Positions 44,876 through 55,800 of a stretch of DNA of 64,000 nucleotides are shown in pieces. Under the pieces are notes generated by a model that saw nothing but the letters and a program-made list of their open reading frames with translations, had not been told where the DNA came from and ran no database searches. Location: positions 1 through 64,000 of IMG/VR virus record IMGVR_UViG_3300010157_000047; one strand, written 5' to 3'. The position numbers and the translations under genes are program-made. The first letter of the stretch is position 1, and every line of letters begins with the position of its first letter. This DNA comes from a virus.

Positions 44876-47800
44876 TTAACTACATTTGGTTTTAAATATA
44901 TTATGATTTAATGCATATCTAAAGGATTCTCTTTCTATCTGACTTGCTTTGCCCAAGAAATCTCTTACGGTTCCAGATAATCCCTGACTATTATTTTCTT
45001 CTATTGATTGATATTTTGATGAAATATCTTTTTTTATTATATCTTTCTTTTTAGAATCTCTAGTATCCATTAATTCACTAGTAAGTAACATATTTTGAAG
45101 CATTGCAGCCTCTAAGATACTTTTTGAATTAACACTATCTCCATTAAAAAATTTAACTATCGAATCAAAAAATGATGAAAATTTAGAAAATAATGTTTCT
45201 AATAAAGATTTATTTTTTTTAACTTTTAATTCTTTATATGTTTCATCTTTAAGATATACATTATTCATTAATTCTTGAATATGCTGTCTTGATGATAGTT
45301 CAGATATAAATTCTTCAGGACTAATAAACATATATAATGATCTTTTAAGTTCGGCTTTAGCGTCTTCATCAGAACCATATAAATCCGCAGCTATCTCAGA
45401 TATGGAATTAGTTGATTTTCCACTTTTCAATTTATATTTTATCTTACCTTTTTTTACAAAAGTACCATAAATTAATTGATTACCTTCATATTCAAGAATT
45501 GATCCATTAACAGGATTTACAATTGGCAATTCAGAAACAGCATCTGTTGCATCTGAAAATATCTTATCTACACTATTAGCTATTTCGGCAAATTGCTTAT
45601 CACCACTTTTCCCTAAATTATAAGATTCAACCATTATAGCATGATGAATTTCATGCAATAAAGTTTCTTTAGCAAAATCAATAGACCCTGTCTGATCCGT
45701 CATTTTACTAAGCATTTTAGTATAAATTATTATTTGCTTTTTACCCTTAGTTATATTAAATTCTGCTATATCTCCAGATTCTTTAATTTCATCGCTATGA
45801 ATCACATTAATATCACCTATTTTATCTGATAATTTATCAATAATGGCAGACATCCAATCTGAATATGTAGTGCCAATTTGCCTTATAATTGGCACTAAAG
45901 AACGGATATTAGATTGTTCTGAAAGCATCTTTAAAAAGAATGTTTTTGCTATTGTAAAATCTTCAGAAAAAGAATCTATATCAGTTGTTCCACCAATATA
46001 ATATTCTTTTGATATGTTGTCAGATACATAATCTGAAAAAAATGAATTATCAAATAATTTTCCAGATTGCTTTAATTTATTTTCTGCCATTATCTTAGCA
46101 GAACCCCTGAGTATTGAATGATCAGATTTTGTATAATATGCAACATATGATCCACCATCTTTTGCATATCCACTATACACATAAATATTATTATGTTTTG
46201 ATTTCTCTGAACTTTTAATAAAAAGAGGTATGTTTGCTAATGAAAATTTAGGACCAACAGATACAATATATTTACCAATTTTATCATTAAAATTAGATGG
46301 CATTGATTTAAATTTCACATCTTGATTTGATACAAAGGAATTTATTTCATGTTGATATTGGGGATTATTTCGATAAAATAAATTAATAAATTCATTTACT
46401 GATGCATCTGAATTATTTTCATTTACTTTTTTAGCTAATTTATTGTAAAATTCAATATCATTTAATATATCAGTAGGTATTATTTTTATAAAACCAGATC
46501 TTGTCTTATTGCCATTAGTTAATAATTCATAAAATATAATACCTTGTGCAATTTTTCTAATTTTTTCATCTTGACTCTTAGCCATATCATAAAATCCATC
46601 AATTGCAGCTTCCATATCTGCATTATTTATCATGTCTGCATTAAATGATATATGAGTATTAGATTTATTTATTGATATAGATCTAATAAATTTATTATTT
46701 TTATATTTATTATTTTTTTGCAATAATCGAACATCTCTAGCTAAATATTTACCAAGCTGATTTATATTTGCCTTAACACCATATTCCTCTGTTACTACTT
46801 TTGTGAATATATAAGTTTTATATCCATCTATTGCAGATGATACAAAATTTGAATAATCATTTGAATTCATTTTATTGTATGCAGACAATTTACTTATAAT
46901 TGATTTTATTGCAGGATCATCATATCCCATTACGCTATCAATTTCATTAACAACGCCTTTTGCTGTTGCTAAATTATTTCCAGTAGTATTTAATCTTCCA
47001 TTTAATGTTTGAGTATATTTTTGACTATTCGCTAATCCTAAATTGTTATTTCCATGATTTATAGATTCCAATAATTTAGAATTTGCAATAGAAGATGTTT
47101 TAAATTCCCTGTCAAATGAAGTATTATTATTAAGTGCAAATATTTTTTTTGACATTTTCGATAATGGCATAAATATATTATCAATTATATCAATTTGCTT
47201 TGTCAAATATTCTAATTTCTCATCATATAATGCATCTACGTTTCCAAGTAATTTTTGTCCTAAATTATATATTTCAAATAATTCAGATTCATCATAATTT
47301 AATGATTTCATCTTATCAGAAATACTTTGCGCATCAGAAAGTTTTACCCCCAATTTATCAGCAAGTTTCTGTTTTGCACGTAATACTGATTGACCTATTT
47401 CTATATTTTTAATTTCACTAATTATTCCTTTAGAATTTGATTCTATTTTAGAAGACATTTTAACTATCTCCTGATTAAGGATAGCTGGAACATATTCTAA
47501 TGATAATGAATTATTTTGATCATCAGATAATATCATTAATGTTGCAGCAATATTGAATGTTAAATCATTTAGTCCATTAGGAATTAAGTTTCCATTTTTT
47601 GCATTATCAATTGATTCAGATAATAATATTACAATATTACGCAAAGAAGTTCTTTCTTCATCGCCTATTGTTGATGTTGAATATGGATTAATTAAATGCA
47701 ATTCTAAACCATTTGATCCTCCTGGAGCCCTTAGTTTTTTAATTGATTTTTTAGGGTCAAATTTTATATCTTTTCTATCTGCAAGAATAACTGATGACAT

Positions 47801-50800
47801 TAATTTTGCATAAATATCTATTCCGCTATTTGCAGATTGCTGAAGTCTGTACTCTTCATTTTGTCGTGCTATAGAGTACCAAGGAGACTTTGGATTTATT
47901 GAGAAATACTTATTACCAGTATTCTTTAAATCAGGTGCATCTAGAGCTTCTAATGCACTTTGAGCAACTTCTGGATGGCTAAGTACTGATTCAAAAATTT
48001 GAATATAATCATTTTGCAATGCTTTTTCAACTACTGTATTAAAATCTGGTTTATTTTCATCTTCAAAATTATCATTAATGAAAGAATTTACATTATCATT
48101 ATTTATAATAATATCACCATCTTCAGTGTATGAGATAAGATTTGATGGAGTACCTACCAATCTATTATCTTTTGTAAGAAATGAATTTCTCCAATACTGA
48201 TACAATTTATCAATATCAAAGTCGGCACCTGTTTGAGTTACAATTTCTTGAGGAACAAAACATACAGTGCCCATTAATTTAGGGGAAAATCCAACTATTT
48301 GAAATAGCACCTGAGATTGATGAAGCTGATTTGGAAGCCTCATACCAATTATTTTAAGTAATTCTGGATCTATTTTATTAACATCCTCAATGCTAAGTTT
48401 TCCACCCATTGATACAAAATCAAAAGGTACAATTATTTCAGCTGTTGCAGTTGTGACTAATTCTCCATTTTCCATTGTTTTAACAGTTGTATATCCAAGA
48501 GGTTTGCTAGCATCCCTTCCATTTAACCATACAACGTCATTTCCTGCCTTTGAAGACATAACCTTAACTTTGCCTCCACCAACCAATGAAAATTGAGGAT
48601 TTGCCCTTCCAGGACGATCTAATTTAATTGCATCTCCATTAGCTGAAAATAAAAATTGTTCAATCAACTTTCTTCCATGTGACCATAGGAGAGGCAATCC
48701 ACTTTTATTTACAGATACTAACGAATGGGCCTCATTATTAGATACACCAGAATCAGCCTTGATTGACCTATCTACAATGCTATCAATATCATATTTTCCA
48801 TCAATTTTAAGTCTAGCATCAATATTAGCTTTAGCCCTTTTAGATAATTCAATATTTATGGCATGCTTTATATTGTCAAGATTTTCTCCGCTTATTGCAT
48901 TGGATCCATTGAAATCTTTAAAATTAAAAACCTTATCATATAAGCCTCCAAGTATTGATTTATCAGCTTGCACTACATTGGTAATATATTCATCTCCAAA
49001 GTGAGTTGGAGTTTCTTGTTGATAACCAAAGCTTGACCACGGCAATTCTTCTGAGCTTTGAGATATTTTTTCATATATAGATTGAACAGTTGATCCAGTG
49101 ACAAAATTAGATTGTTTACCATATATTTTAGCAGGAGTTTGTAATCCCTGCTTAACTGCTGATGCGTGAACTATTCTACTAATATGAATGTCTTTAGATG
49201 GATCTTCATTGTAGCCTACTTCCATTGCAGCACGAAGATTATCTAAGTCTTCATTTATTGATTTTGTAAATTGAGCTAATAATGGAATTTCAGCTGATTT
49301 TATAAATACTTTGCTAACAACAGACTCTGCACCTATAGATTTAACTAAATGTGCAACTTGTCTAGGCTTCCCTGCTCCAATAAATAATTTACCAATATAT
49401 TTGTCTGCAACTGTTCCATCTGCTTGATATTGTCTTCTCATTAAAATAAAATCTTTTTCATTAATCCTTCCAGATCTAAATAAAGATTCTAATTTATTGT
49501 AAAATGAAACATATTCCATTCCATCAGTTCCTTTTCCAGTATATTGTTTTATTTGTTTTTGGAATTTTTCTGGCAATGAAGACAAATATTTTTCACCATC
49601 AGTCAACGCATCTTCAATAAATGAAACTTTATAATTTTGCTTTCCAGTAATTACTAATCCATTTTTTAATTTTATTTCATATGTAGAAACAACATCTGTT
49701 GCAGGAGATATATCAGCAGATAATCGTTTTTGATATTCATTCATAAACGAATCTATTGCCAAATTAATAGATAGCCCATTAACATCAGCTACATTCATTT
49801 CTTTCAAAACTTTTTTGACAGCTGATACTTTGCTCTCAAGAGACTGCTGTGATGTTGCAGGATCAGATGAGGCTATAATCCCCATATTACCCATAACAGA
49901 AAAAGTATTCATATTAGATTCAATAGACAATACAGATAAAACTCTTAGCATTTCATCATTAAAAGCGGTATTGCCAGATAATGTTTTTAATGCCATAGAT
50001 ATTTTTCTAGACTGCTTTGTATTTGCTCCTGAATTTTCCAATAGCTGCAATGTACGAAATGGATTAAGTAGCTTTATATCATTTTCAGGAATATTTAATA
50101 TTTTAGATAAATACGAATAATCTTCATCCGAAATTAATTCTGATTTTTTAACTAATTGATTTGCTGCTTCTCCTGATGCATCATCTAATTGAGACTCATC
50201 TATTTGAGATTCATCAAATTCAATTTCATCTTCATTTACAGTAGCATTTGTTTTAGATTTTTTTGTTATGAAAGGAGCATATCCTTTAGAGACTCCCCAT
50301 TTATAATTTATTAAATTAGTAAACATTTTTCCTTTTCCTGCAACAACTAATCCATTTGCCTTCCAAGAAGAAATATCTGTGCTTATTGATTCTATAAAAT
50401 TTTTATATAATGCTTCTTTAAATAAAATTTCATTTGTTGAATTAGATAAATCTAATTTCTTAAGACCTTTTTCACTTATTGTTCCATCTGCATTTCTATC
50501 TATCAATGAATTTAAAGATGCCATTGAATAAAAAAACTGAGAATTATAAATATAATTTTTACCAAATATTCTTTCTAACTCTTTTGCTTTATTTTTATAT
50601 GTTGTAGTGTTAGAATTATCTTTATTTGTTACAGCAAAAATCATTCTGTCAATTTCTGCAGCAATAACACTCATTGAATCATGCATTAAATCACTTTGCA
50701 TAATCCTAGCTTTAGCTCTAGGTGATATTATTAAATTACCATTATCATACGATATAAAATCTGTAAGTGCAATTTTATTTCTTTCAGCTTCTATTGTATA

Positions 50801-52876
50801 TGTGACTTCAAATTCTTTTCTTGGAACTTTAAATGATGGAGATTTTTTCTTGTCAGATTTAGTAGTATCTAATATTCTAGTATATTTTTCTCCACCAGAC
50901 TGAAATGCCTGCAATGCGCTAAATGTCAAATCAACTTCATTTAAATCATTTCTAGTTTTTCCATTATTAGATCCAAAAGATTTTAATCCGTAATTTTCTT
51001 CATATGAAAATATTCTATTAAAATTTTCACTTCCAAATCCATCTTTACCAAACATTGACAATTTACGCAATCCTATTGAATTTGCTATAGAATTTCTAAA
51101 GGATTCATTATTTAATAATTTTTTAAATAAATTATCATTAGGAGTTGGTTGATTATAATTATAGCGCATTCCATTAGATCCACTAGTTTTTACGCCAGCA
51201 AATGAATTTGAAAAATATCTATTGCTATTTTTACCTTCAATGCCAGATAAAAATCTAAATGAAGTTTGATTTAAATCATCAATAAATTTATCAACAACAG
51301 ATTCTGCAGATAAATTTTCTATTGATGATTTATTAAATTCAGACATTATTGTTGCTATAGATCCAAATACACCACTTTTTGTATGTGCCTTGTCGAATGA
51401 CCTAGCTGATAAATTATATCCATTTTTAGTACTATATAGTTCTTTATCTCCATCCTTAAGCGCATTAAATGTATCATTAGAAATTTCCACTCCAAGTTGA
51501 TTCATCATTGTTTTTGCTAAAGATTCAATATTTGAATATTTATCATCTTTAGATTTCTTGAGACTTACATCTTTTGCATTATCAATAAATTCATTTCCTA
51601 AATCATTTATATATGAAATAATTCTATCTGGATTTTCATCTAATCTAGAGGAAATTATATCTAAAGAATTAGTTATATCTGAATTCCATATTCTAGCTAC
51701 TACTTTGCCTACATTTCCACTGTTAGCATCTCCAACATTTGTTTTTGATGCATCTAATTCATTAAATGATATTTGTACAAAATTATTTCTAATTTTATTT
51801 AATGATACTTCAAATTGAATTTTTCGTTGAACACTACTATTATCCATTATATTATATACTTGATCAAATAAATTGTCTGCTGGATGTCGCTTAGATTCAT
51901 TTAATATCAATTGCTTCATACCATCAAATGTATTATCAGTACCCGAAGTAAGTGTCATTAAAACCTGCTTATATACATATGATTGGTCTAATAATTGAGA
52001 TACGCCAAGATTATTTTTACCATAATCCAATAATCCCATAAACATAGCCTTTATGCTTGTAGCTGAGAAATCTTTAGGATCTTTACCCAAAGAATCATCT
52101 GCATCAAATGTTCTTTCAGTTATATCATTTTTTTCAGTCTCCTCTAGATTTAAATTTTCTAAGTCTGCATTTTCTGAATTTAAATCAATATTAGGGGATG
52201 ATCTTAATTTCTTTTTATTTTTAGATCTAATACGTATTCCATTCAATTCCAATGAATTAACTGCTTCTTTTTGCAAAGATTGCCATGCCATAGGATCTAA
52301 TATTCTATCATAAGATCTAATTGCAGAATCATATCTATCAATCAATCTGGAATCATCTTCTGTTTTATTTTTTTTATTAGATAAGGATAATTTTCTTTGA
52401 AGTATGGTTTCTTTTAATGCACTAATATTTTCTTTTGCTTTATTAAAAATTTCTAGTAAATTAGGAGATCTATTTTCTATAAAAGCAGCAGTAACTCCAA
52501 CCAATATGCTATCTACACCAGCACGTTTTTCTGTTAAATTAAGAGTTTCTCCATTAGAGGTTTTAATTCGTGATGAAAAATCTTTTTTGGGTCTATTGTT
52601 GGATTGATCTGGGCTATATTTATAAGATAAATCTTCTTGATTCTTCATGTTATTATATGCGGAATCAAGATCTTCCTCAGATAATGATTTGAGTATAAGC
52701 TTTTTAATGTTTTCATTTAACTTTTCAAAATCGCTTATAAATGGTAATCCATTATTAGAAACATTGCCATTAGTTTTATTCCATATATAATATGCTAAAT
52801 TAATATCTCCTAATCTATTATGAAGATTTAGAAATGATTCATGATTAACATTGGGACATATTATTTTCTTTGCCAT
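44876..52876 (-). CDS. Virion RNA polymerase (crAss-like/YonO type) with C-terminal zincin domain
   Basis: A 2666-residue protein. Residues 1552-1556 (DFDID) with the preceding LPNQLHQSQVLFQIVGF and CFVPQEIVTQTGA match the beta-prime block R.P..H...Q.F.P...AFNADFDGD, the metal-binding loop of a double-psi barrel. A SAVKQG segment with K1242 may mark the beta-like barrel. Single-chain two-barrel polymerases are packaged in crAss-like virions (phage phi14:2 gp66) and transcribe early genes on entry. Residues 2408-2412 (HEIHH) are a zinc-protease motif, so the C-terminal part probably holds a zincin that may process virion proteins or act at infection. Start ATG at 52876 follows the 1696-residue gene by six bases. 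Confidence 0.88.
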   Translation of the reverse strand: MAKKIICPNVNHESFLNLHNRLGDINLAYYIWNKTNGNVSNNGLPFISDFEKLNENIKKLILKSLSEEDLDSAYNNMKNQEDLSYKYSPDQSNNRPKKDFSSRIKTSNGETLNLTEKRAGVDSILVGVTAAFIENRSPNLLEIFNKAKENISALKETILQRKLSLSNKKNKTEDDSRLIDRYDSAIRSYDRILDPMAWQSLQKEAVNSLELNGIRIRSKNKKKLRSSPNIDLNSENADLENLNLEETEKNDITERTFDADDSLGKDPKDFSATSIKAMFMGLLDYGKNNLGVSQLLDQSYVYKQVLMTLTSGTDNTFDGMKQLILNESKRHPADNLFDQVYNIMDNSSVQRKIQFEVSLNKIRNNFVQISFNELDASKTNVGDANSGNVGKVVARIWNSDITNSLDIISSRLDENPDRIISYINDLGNEFIDNAKDVSLKKSKDDKYSNIESLAKTMMNQLGVEISNDTFNALKDGDKELYSTKNGYNLSARSFDKAHTKSGVFGSIATIMSEFNKSSIENLSAESVVDKFIDDLNQTSFRFLSGIEGKNSNRYFSNSFAGVKTSGSNGMRYNYNQPTPNDNLFKKLLNNESFRNSIANSIGLRKLSMFGKDGFGSENFNRIFSYEENYGLKSFGSNNGKTRNDLNEVDLTFSALQAFQSGGEKYTRILDTTKSDKKKSPSFKVPRKEFEVTYTIEAERNKIALTDFISYDNGNLIISPRAKARIMQSDLMHDSMSVIAAEIDRMIFAVTNKDNSNTTTYKNKAKELERIFGKNYIYNSQFFYSMASLNSLIDRNADGTISEKGLKKLDLSNSTNEILFKEALYKNFIESISTDISSWKANGLVVAGKGKMFTNLINYKWGVSKGYAPFITKKSKTNATVNEDEIEFDESQIDESQLDDASGEAANQLVKKSELISDEDYSYLSKILNIPENDIKLLNPFRTLQLLENSGANTKQSRKISMALKTLSGNTAFNDEMLRVLSVLSIESNMNTFSVMGNMGIIASSDPATSQQSLESKVSAVKKVLKEMNVADVNGLSINLAIDSFMNEYQKRLSADISPATDVVSTYEIKLKNGLVITGKQNYKVSFIEDALTDGEKYLSSLPEKFQKQIKQYTGKGTDGMEYVSFYNKLESLFRSGRINEKDFILMRRQYQADGTVADKYIGKLFIGAGKPRQVAHLVKSIGAESVVSKVFIKSAEIPLLAQFTKSINEDLDNLRAAMEVGYNEDPSKDIHISRIVHASAVKQGLQTPAKIYGKQSNFVTGSTVQSIYEKISQSSEELPWSSFGYQQETPTHFGDEYITNVVQADKSILGGLYDKVFNFKDFNGSNAISGENLDNIKHAINIELSKRAKANIDARLKIDGKYDIDSIVDRSIKADSGVSNNEAHSLVSVNKSGLPLLWSHGRKLIEQFLFSANGDAIKLDRPGRANPQFSLVGGGKVKVMSSKAGNDVVWLNGRDASKPLGYTTVKTMENGELVTTATAEIIVPFDFVSMGGKLSIEDVNKIDPELLKIIGMRLPNQLHQSQVLFQIVGFSPKLMGTVCFVPQEIVTQTGADFDIDKLYQYWRNSFLTKDNRLVGTPSNLISYTEDGDIIINNDNVNSFINDNFEDENKPDFNTVVEKALQNDYIQIFESVLSHPEVAQSALEALDAPDLKNTGNKYFSINPKSPWYSIARQNEEYRLQQSANSGIDIYAKLMSSVILADRKDIKFDPKKSIKKLRAPGGSNGLELHLINPYSTSTIGDEERTSLRNIVILLSESIDNAKNGNLIPNGLNDLTFNIAATLMILSDDQNNSLSLEYVPAILNQEIVKMSSKIESNSKGIISEIKNIEIGQSVLRAKQKLADKLGVKLSDAQSISDKMKSLNYDESELFEIYNLGQKLLGNVDALYDEKLEYLTKQIDIIDNIFMPLSKMSKKIFALNNNTSFDREFKTSSIANSKLLESINHGNNNLGLANSQKYTQTLNGRLNTTGNNLATAKGVVNEIDSVMGYDDPAIKSIISKLSAYNKMNSNDYSNFVSSAIDGYKTYIFTKVVTEEYGVKANINQLGKYLARDVRLLQKNNKYKNNKFIRSISINKSNTHISFNADMINNADMEAAIDGFYDMAKSQDEKIRKIAQGIIFYELLTNGNKTRSGFIKIIPTDILNDIEFYNKLAKKVNENNSDASVNEFINLFYRNNPQYQHEINSFVSNQDVKFKSMPSNFNDKIGKYIVSVGPKFSLANIPLFIKSSEKSKHNNIYVYSGYAKDGGSYVAYYTKSDHSILRGSAKIMAENKLKQSGKLFDNSFFSDYVSDNISKEYYIGGTTDIDSFSEDFTIAKTFFLKMLSEQSNIRSLVPIIRQIGTTYSDWMSAIIDKLSDKIGDINVIHSDEIKESGDIAEFNITKGKKQIIIYTKMLSKMTDQTGSIDFAKETLLHEIHHAIMVESYNLGKSGDKQFAEIANSVDKIFSDATDAVSELPIVNPVNGSILEYEGNQLIYGTFVKKGKIKYKLKSGKSTNSISEIAADLYGSDEDAKAELKRSLYMFISPEEFISELSSRQHIQELMNNVYLKDETYKELKVKKNKSLLETLFSKFSSFFDSIVKFFNGDSVNSKSILEAAMLQNMLLTSELMDTRDSKKKDIIKKDISSKYQSIEENNSQGLSGTVRDFLGKASQIERESFRYALNHNIFKTKCS

Positions 52877-52882
52877 ATTATA

Positions 52883-55800
52883 TTATTTAATACAATTTAA
52901 TAAATTATCTTCACCTTCACTCTGTTCAGTACTATCTATATTATCATCAATACTTATTGATTTTGAAAATCCATAATCAGTAACAGATGATTTAACATTA
53001 TCTGAAAATAAATCATTATCTGCATCTTCAGTATAACTAGAGTCAGATGATGTGTTAATGCTTCCTGCAAGAAAATCGGGTATTTGCATAATAATGTTGT
53101 CTTCATCGATAATAGTAGGAGCCTGAGTTTCCCCAGGCTCACTAGCTTTTAGCACTTGCCTTTTTTCTTTGTTGGCATTGCTGGTTGGAACGGTTTTTTT
53201 GTTACTTGCTTTTTCATTGCTTTTTGATTTTAATCGTGAAACACTAGAACCTGTTGTTAAGATTATATTAGACGTATGTATGGCTCTTTCTAAACTTGAA
53301 GTTATTATTAATGGAGTAGCGCCTATTTGCTTGCCAAGATCGGCAGCCTGAGATTCACCAAGTTTTGTTAATTTAGTATCATCTGATCTAAAATTATTCT
53401 TTTTATTATCTTCTGTTTCTCCATGCCTTGCAATATTTAAAATACCATTATCACTATTTATTTTAAATGATGCACCAGTATTGCTATCTAATTTTATATA
53501 TTCTTTTCTAAAATTTTCATCAAATTTAGATGGTCTACCCATTGAATCCCATAGCCTAATAAGTCCAAATGCAGTATTATGAGTTACAATAGTAGAATTA
53601 TTAGGAGCAGATTTAATTGCTTTAATTAATGATGATTTAACTCTATGTGCAAATGTATTAAATGATTCACCTCCATGTATTGCATCATTAGGATGATTAA
53701 GAATCATGTCGTTAACTTCATCAATTATATCTTGATTTTGATCAGTACCTACTAAATCTCCTAAATCAAATGTTTTAAGATTATCATCAGGAGTAATATT
53801 ATTTGATATTGGAGAAATAGTTTCTTTAGATCCAATTTGATCATCAACACTAAACTCTAATACTGGTTGTAAAAAATATACATTTTTCTCAGATTCACCT
53901 GATCCAATTTTTCCAGCAGCTTTAAAATTAATTGATCTACTTTTCATATAAAAATCACTAATAGATTTTGCTAATTCAGAATGACTTAAATCGTCATTTA
54001 TAATTACTACGCTATTAGGTACGCTTTTATGATAATCATTCTTGAGATGCTCACGACTAAAATTGCTTTTCATTCCAGCAAAATCTGATACTAATAAATT
54101 TGCTAGCTCAGTGCTAATTTTTTCATTTTCATTTATAATTTTACGCTTACCATTACTCGACCATGTTAAATAAAACTTACCATTATTTTTTGTTGAATAC
54201 CCTAAATTAGCCTGAGCCAATTTATGATCACTGATCCAAACAAATTGAGATAAATACTCTCTAAGACCAGCTCGTCGTATCCTTCTCATGCCATCATCGG
54301 TAGATTCATTCATTGGAGCATTTTTTCTATCATGCCATCTGGCACCAAGATCATATAATATATCTTTAGTATTCTGAGATTGAAATAATGATATTGCATT
54401 TAATATTGAAGATGCATTTTGTACTCCAACACCATTATCAATAGCCACCTCTGGAGATAATAATCCATTTGCAGTTGGAACCATAACAACTGGAACACCA
54501 TTTTCTAATTCAGTTCTAATAGAATCAGGTACTTGATTTCCATCTATACCAACTGCTTCTCCTCCTTCAATAGTTGCCCATAATCTGCTTGGATCTCCAG
54601 TGTATTTAGCTACATCTAATGCTAAATCAGGAGCATTATCCATAATCATTCCAGCAGTTTCAGTTGCCATGACTGTACCAGCTCCTACAGCAGTTATTTT
54701 AGATTGTATATTAAATGTTTTATTTCCTTTATTGAATTGCTTTTTAAATTCTTCCCTTAATTGCTTTATCTCTTCAACTTTAGCTCTAATAGTTTTTTCG
54801 TCTTCAACTTCTGCTATATGGGTTCTAGATCCAGAATCATCCTTTTCATTAAGCCACATATGCTCTGGAAGATATCCAATTAAATCTTTTTTGCCATTAG
54901 ATAATATATATATAGCAATTGGCATTTCAAATTTATTTGCATCACCATATTGCTTATTGTCCTTAGCGGCTTCTTCTGCAGATATAGTTTTTGTTTTCAT
55001 TGTTCCATCTGCATTCATAATTGGTCTACCGCTGCTATTTCTTGCTATCGATGGAATTGGACCATCGGCAATCTCCATAACTATATCTGCATGTTCAGTA
55101 AATTCTATATCTGAATTTTTTAGAAACTGATTATTAACGCCTTCTGGCTTGTTTTTCATTACCCATAAATCACCAACCTTAACAAATGAATATTTCAATG
55201 CAAGGTAATTAACGGCAATAGCATTTATTCTTTTTTTACCAGATGACAGCGTTTTATCTTGAATATCTTTTTTTATAATAGTGGCTTTAGATCTTCTATC
55301 ATTAAGATTAGATCTAGCATTTGATTTTTCCTCAACTGAATTAGATATAACTTCTTGGGCTTTTTCAGATGCAGTATATACGCCACGTTTTCTATATTCA
55401 GATTCAATATCTACATTTTCGCCATTATCAATTCTATCTAATACATCTTGAACCGTATTAATGTCTACTTTAAAATTGCCAATAGTTAGAGTTACGGGAC
55501 TCTTAGCATCAGCAAATTTATTATCTATATTAGATAACTTTCCAGTTCCAAAATCTTTTTCTGAAGATAAACCTTCTCTATAGGATTCTATTGAATTATT
55601 TAATCTAACTGCTCTTTGCGATATATCAAATAAAGCATCATCATCTGAAGTAGCTTTCTTAATATAATTTAAATTTAATTTACTTCCAGTAGGATTAGGC
55701 TCTAATGAAAAATATCTATCATCAGATTTCTTAGCTCCTTCTTCTTTGAATAAATGGATAGATGGATTTTCATAGTCAAAATTATCCCCAGTAATATCTT

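Noticed and set aside
54600-55130. A 176-codon plus-strand frame
   Set aside because: It lies fully antisense within the 1696-residue gene; its hydrophobic look comes from reverse-complement codons of a polar protein.
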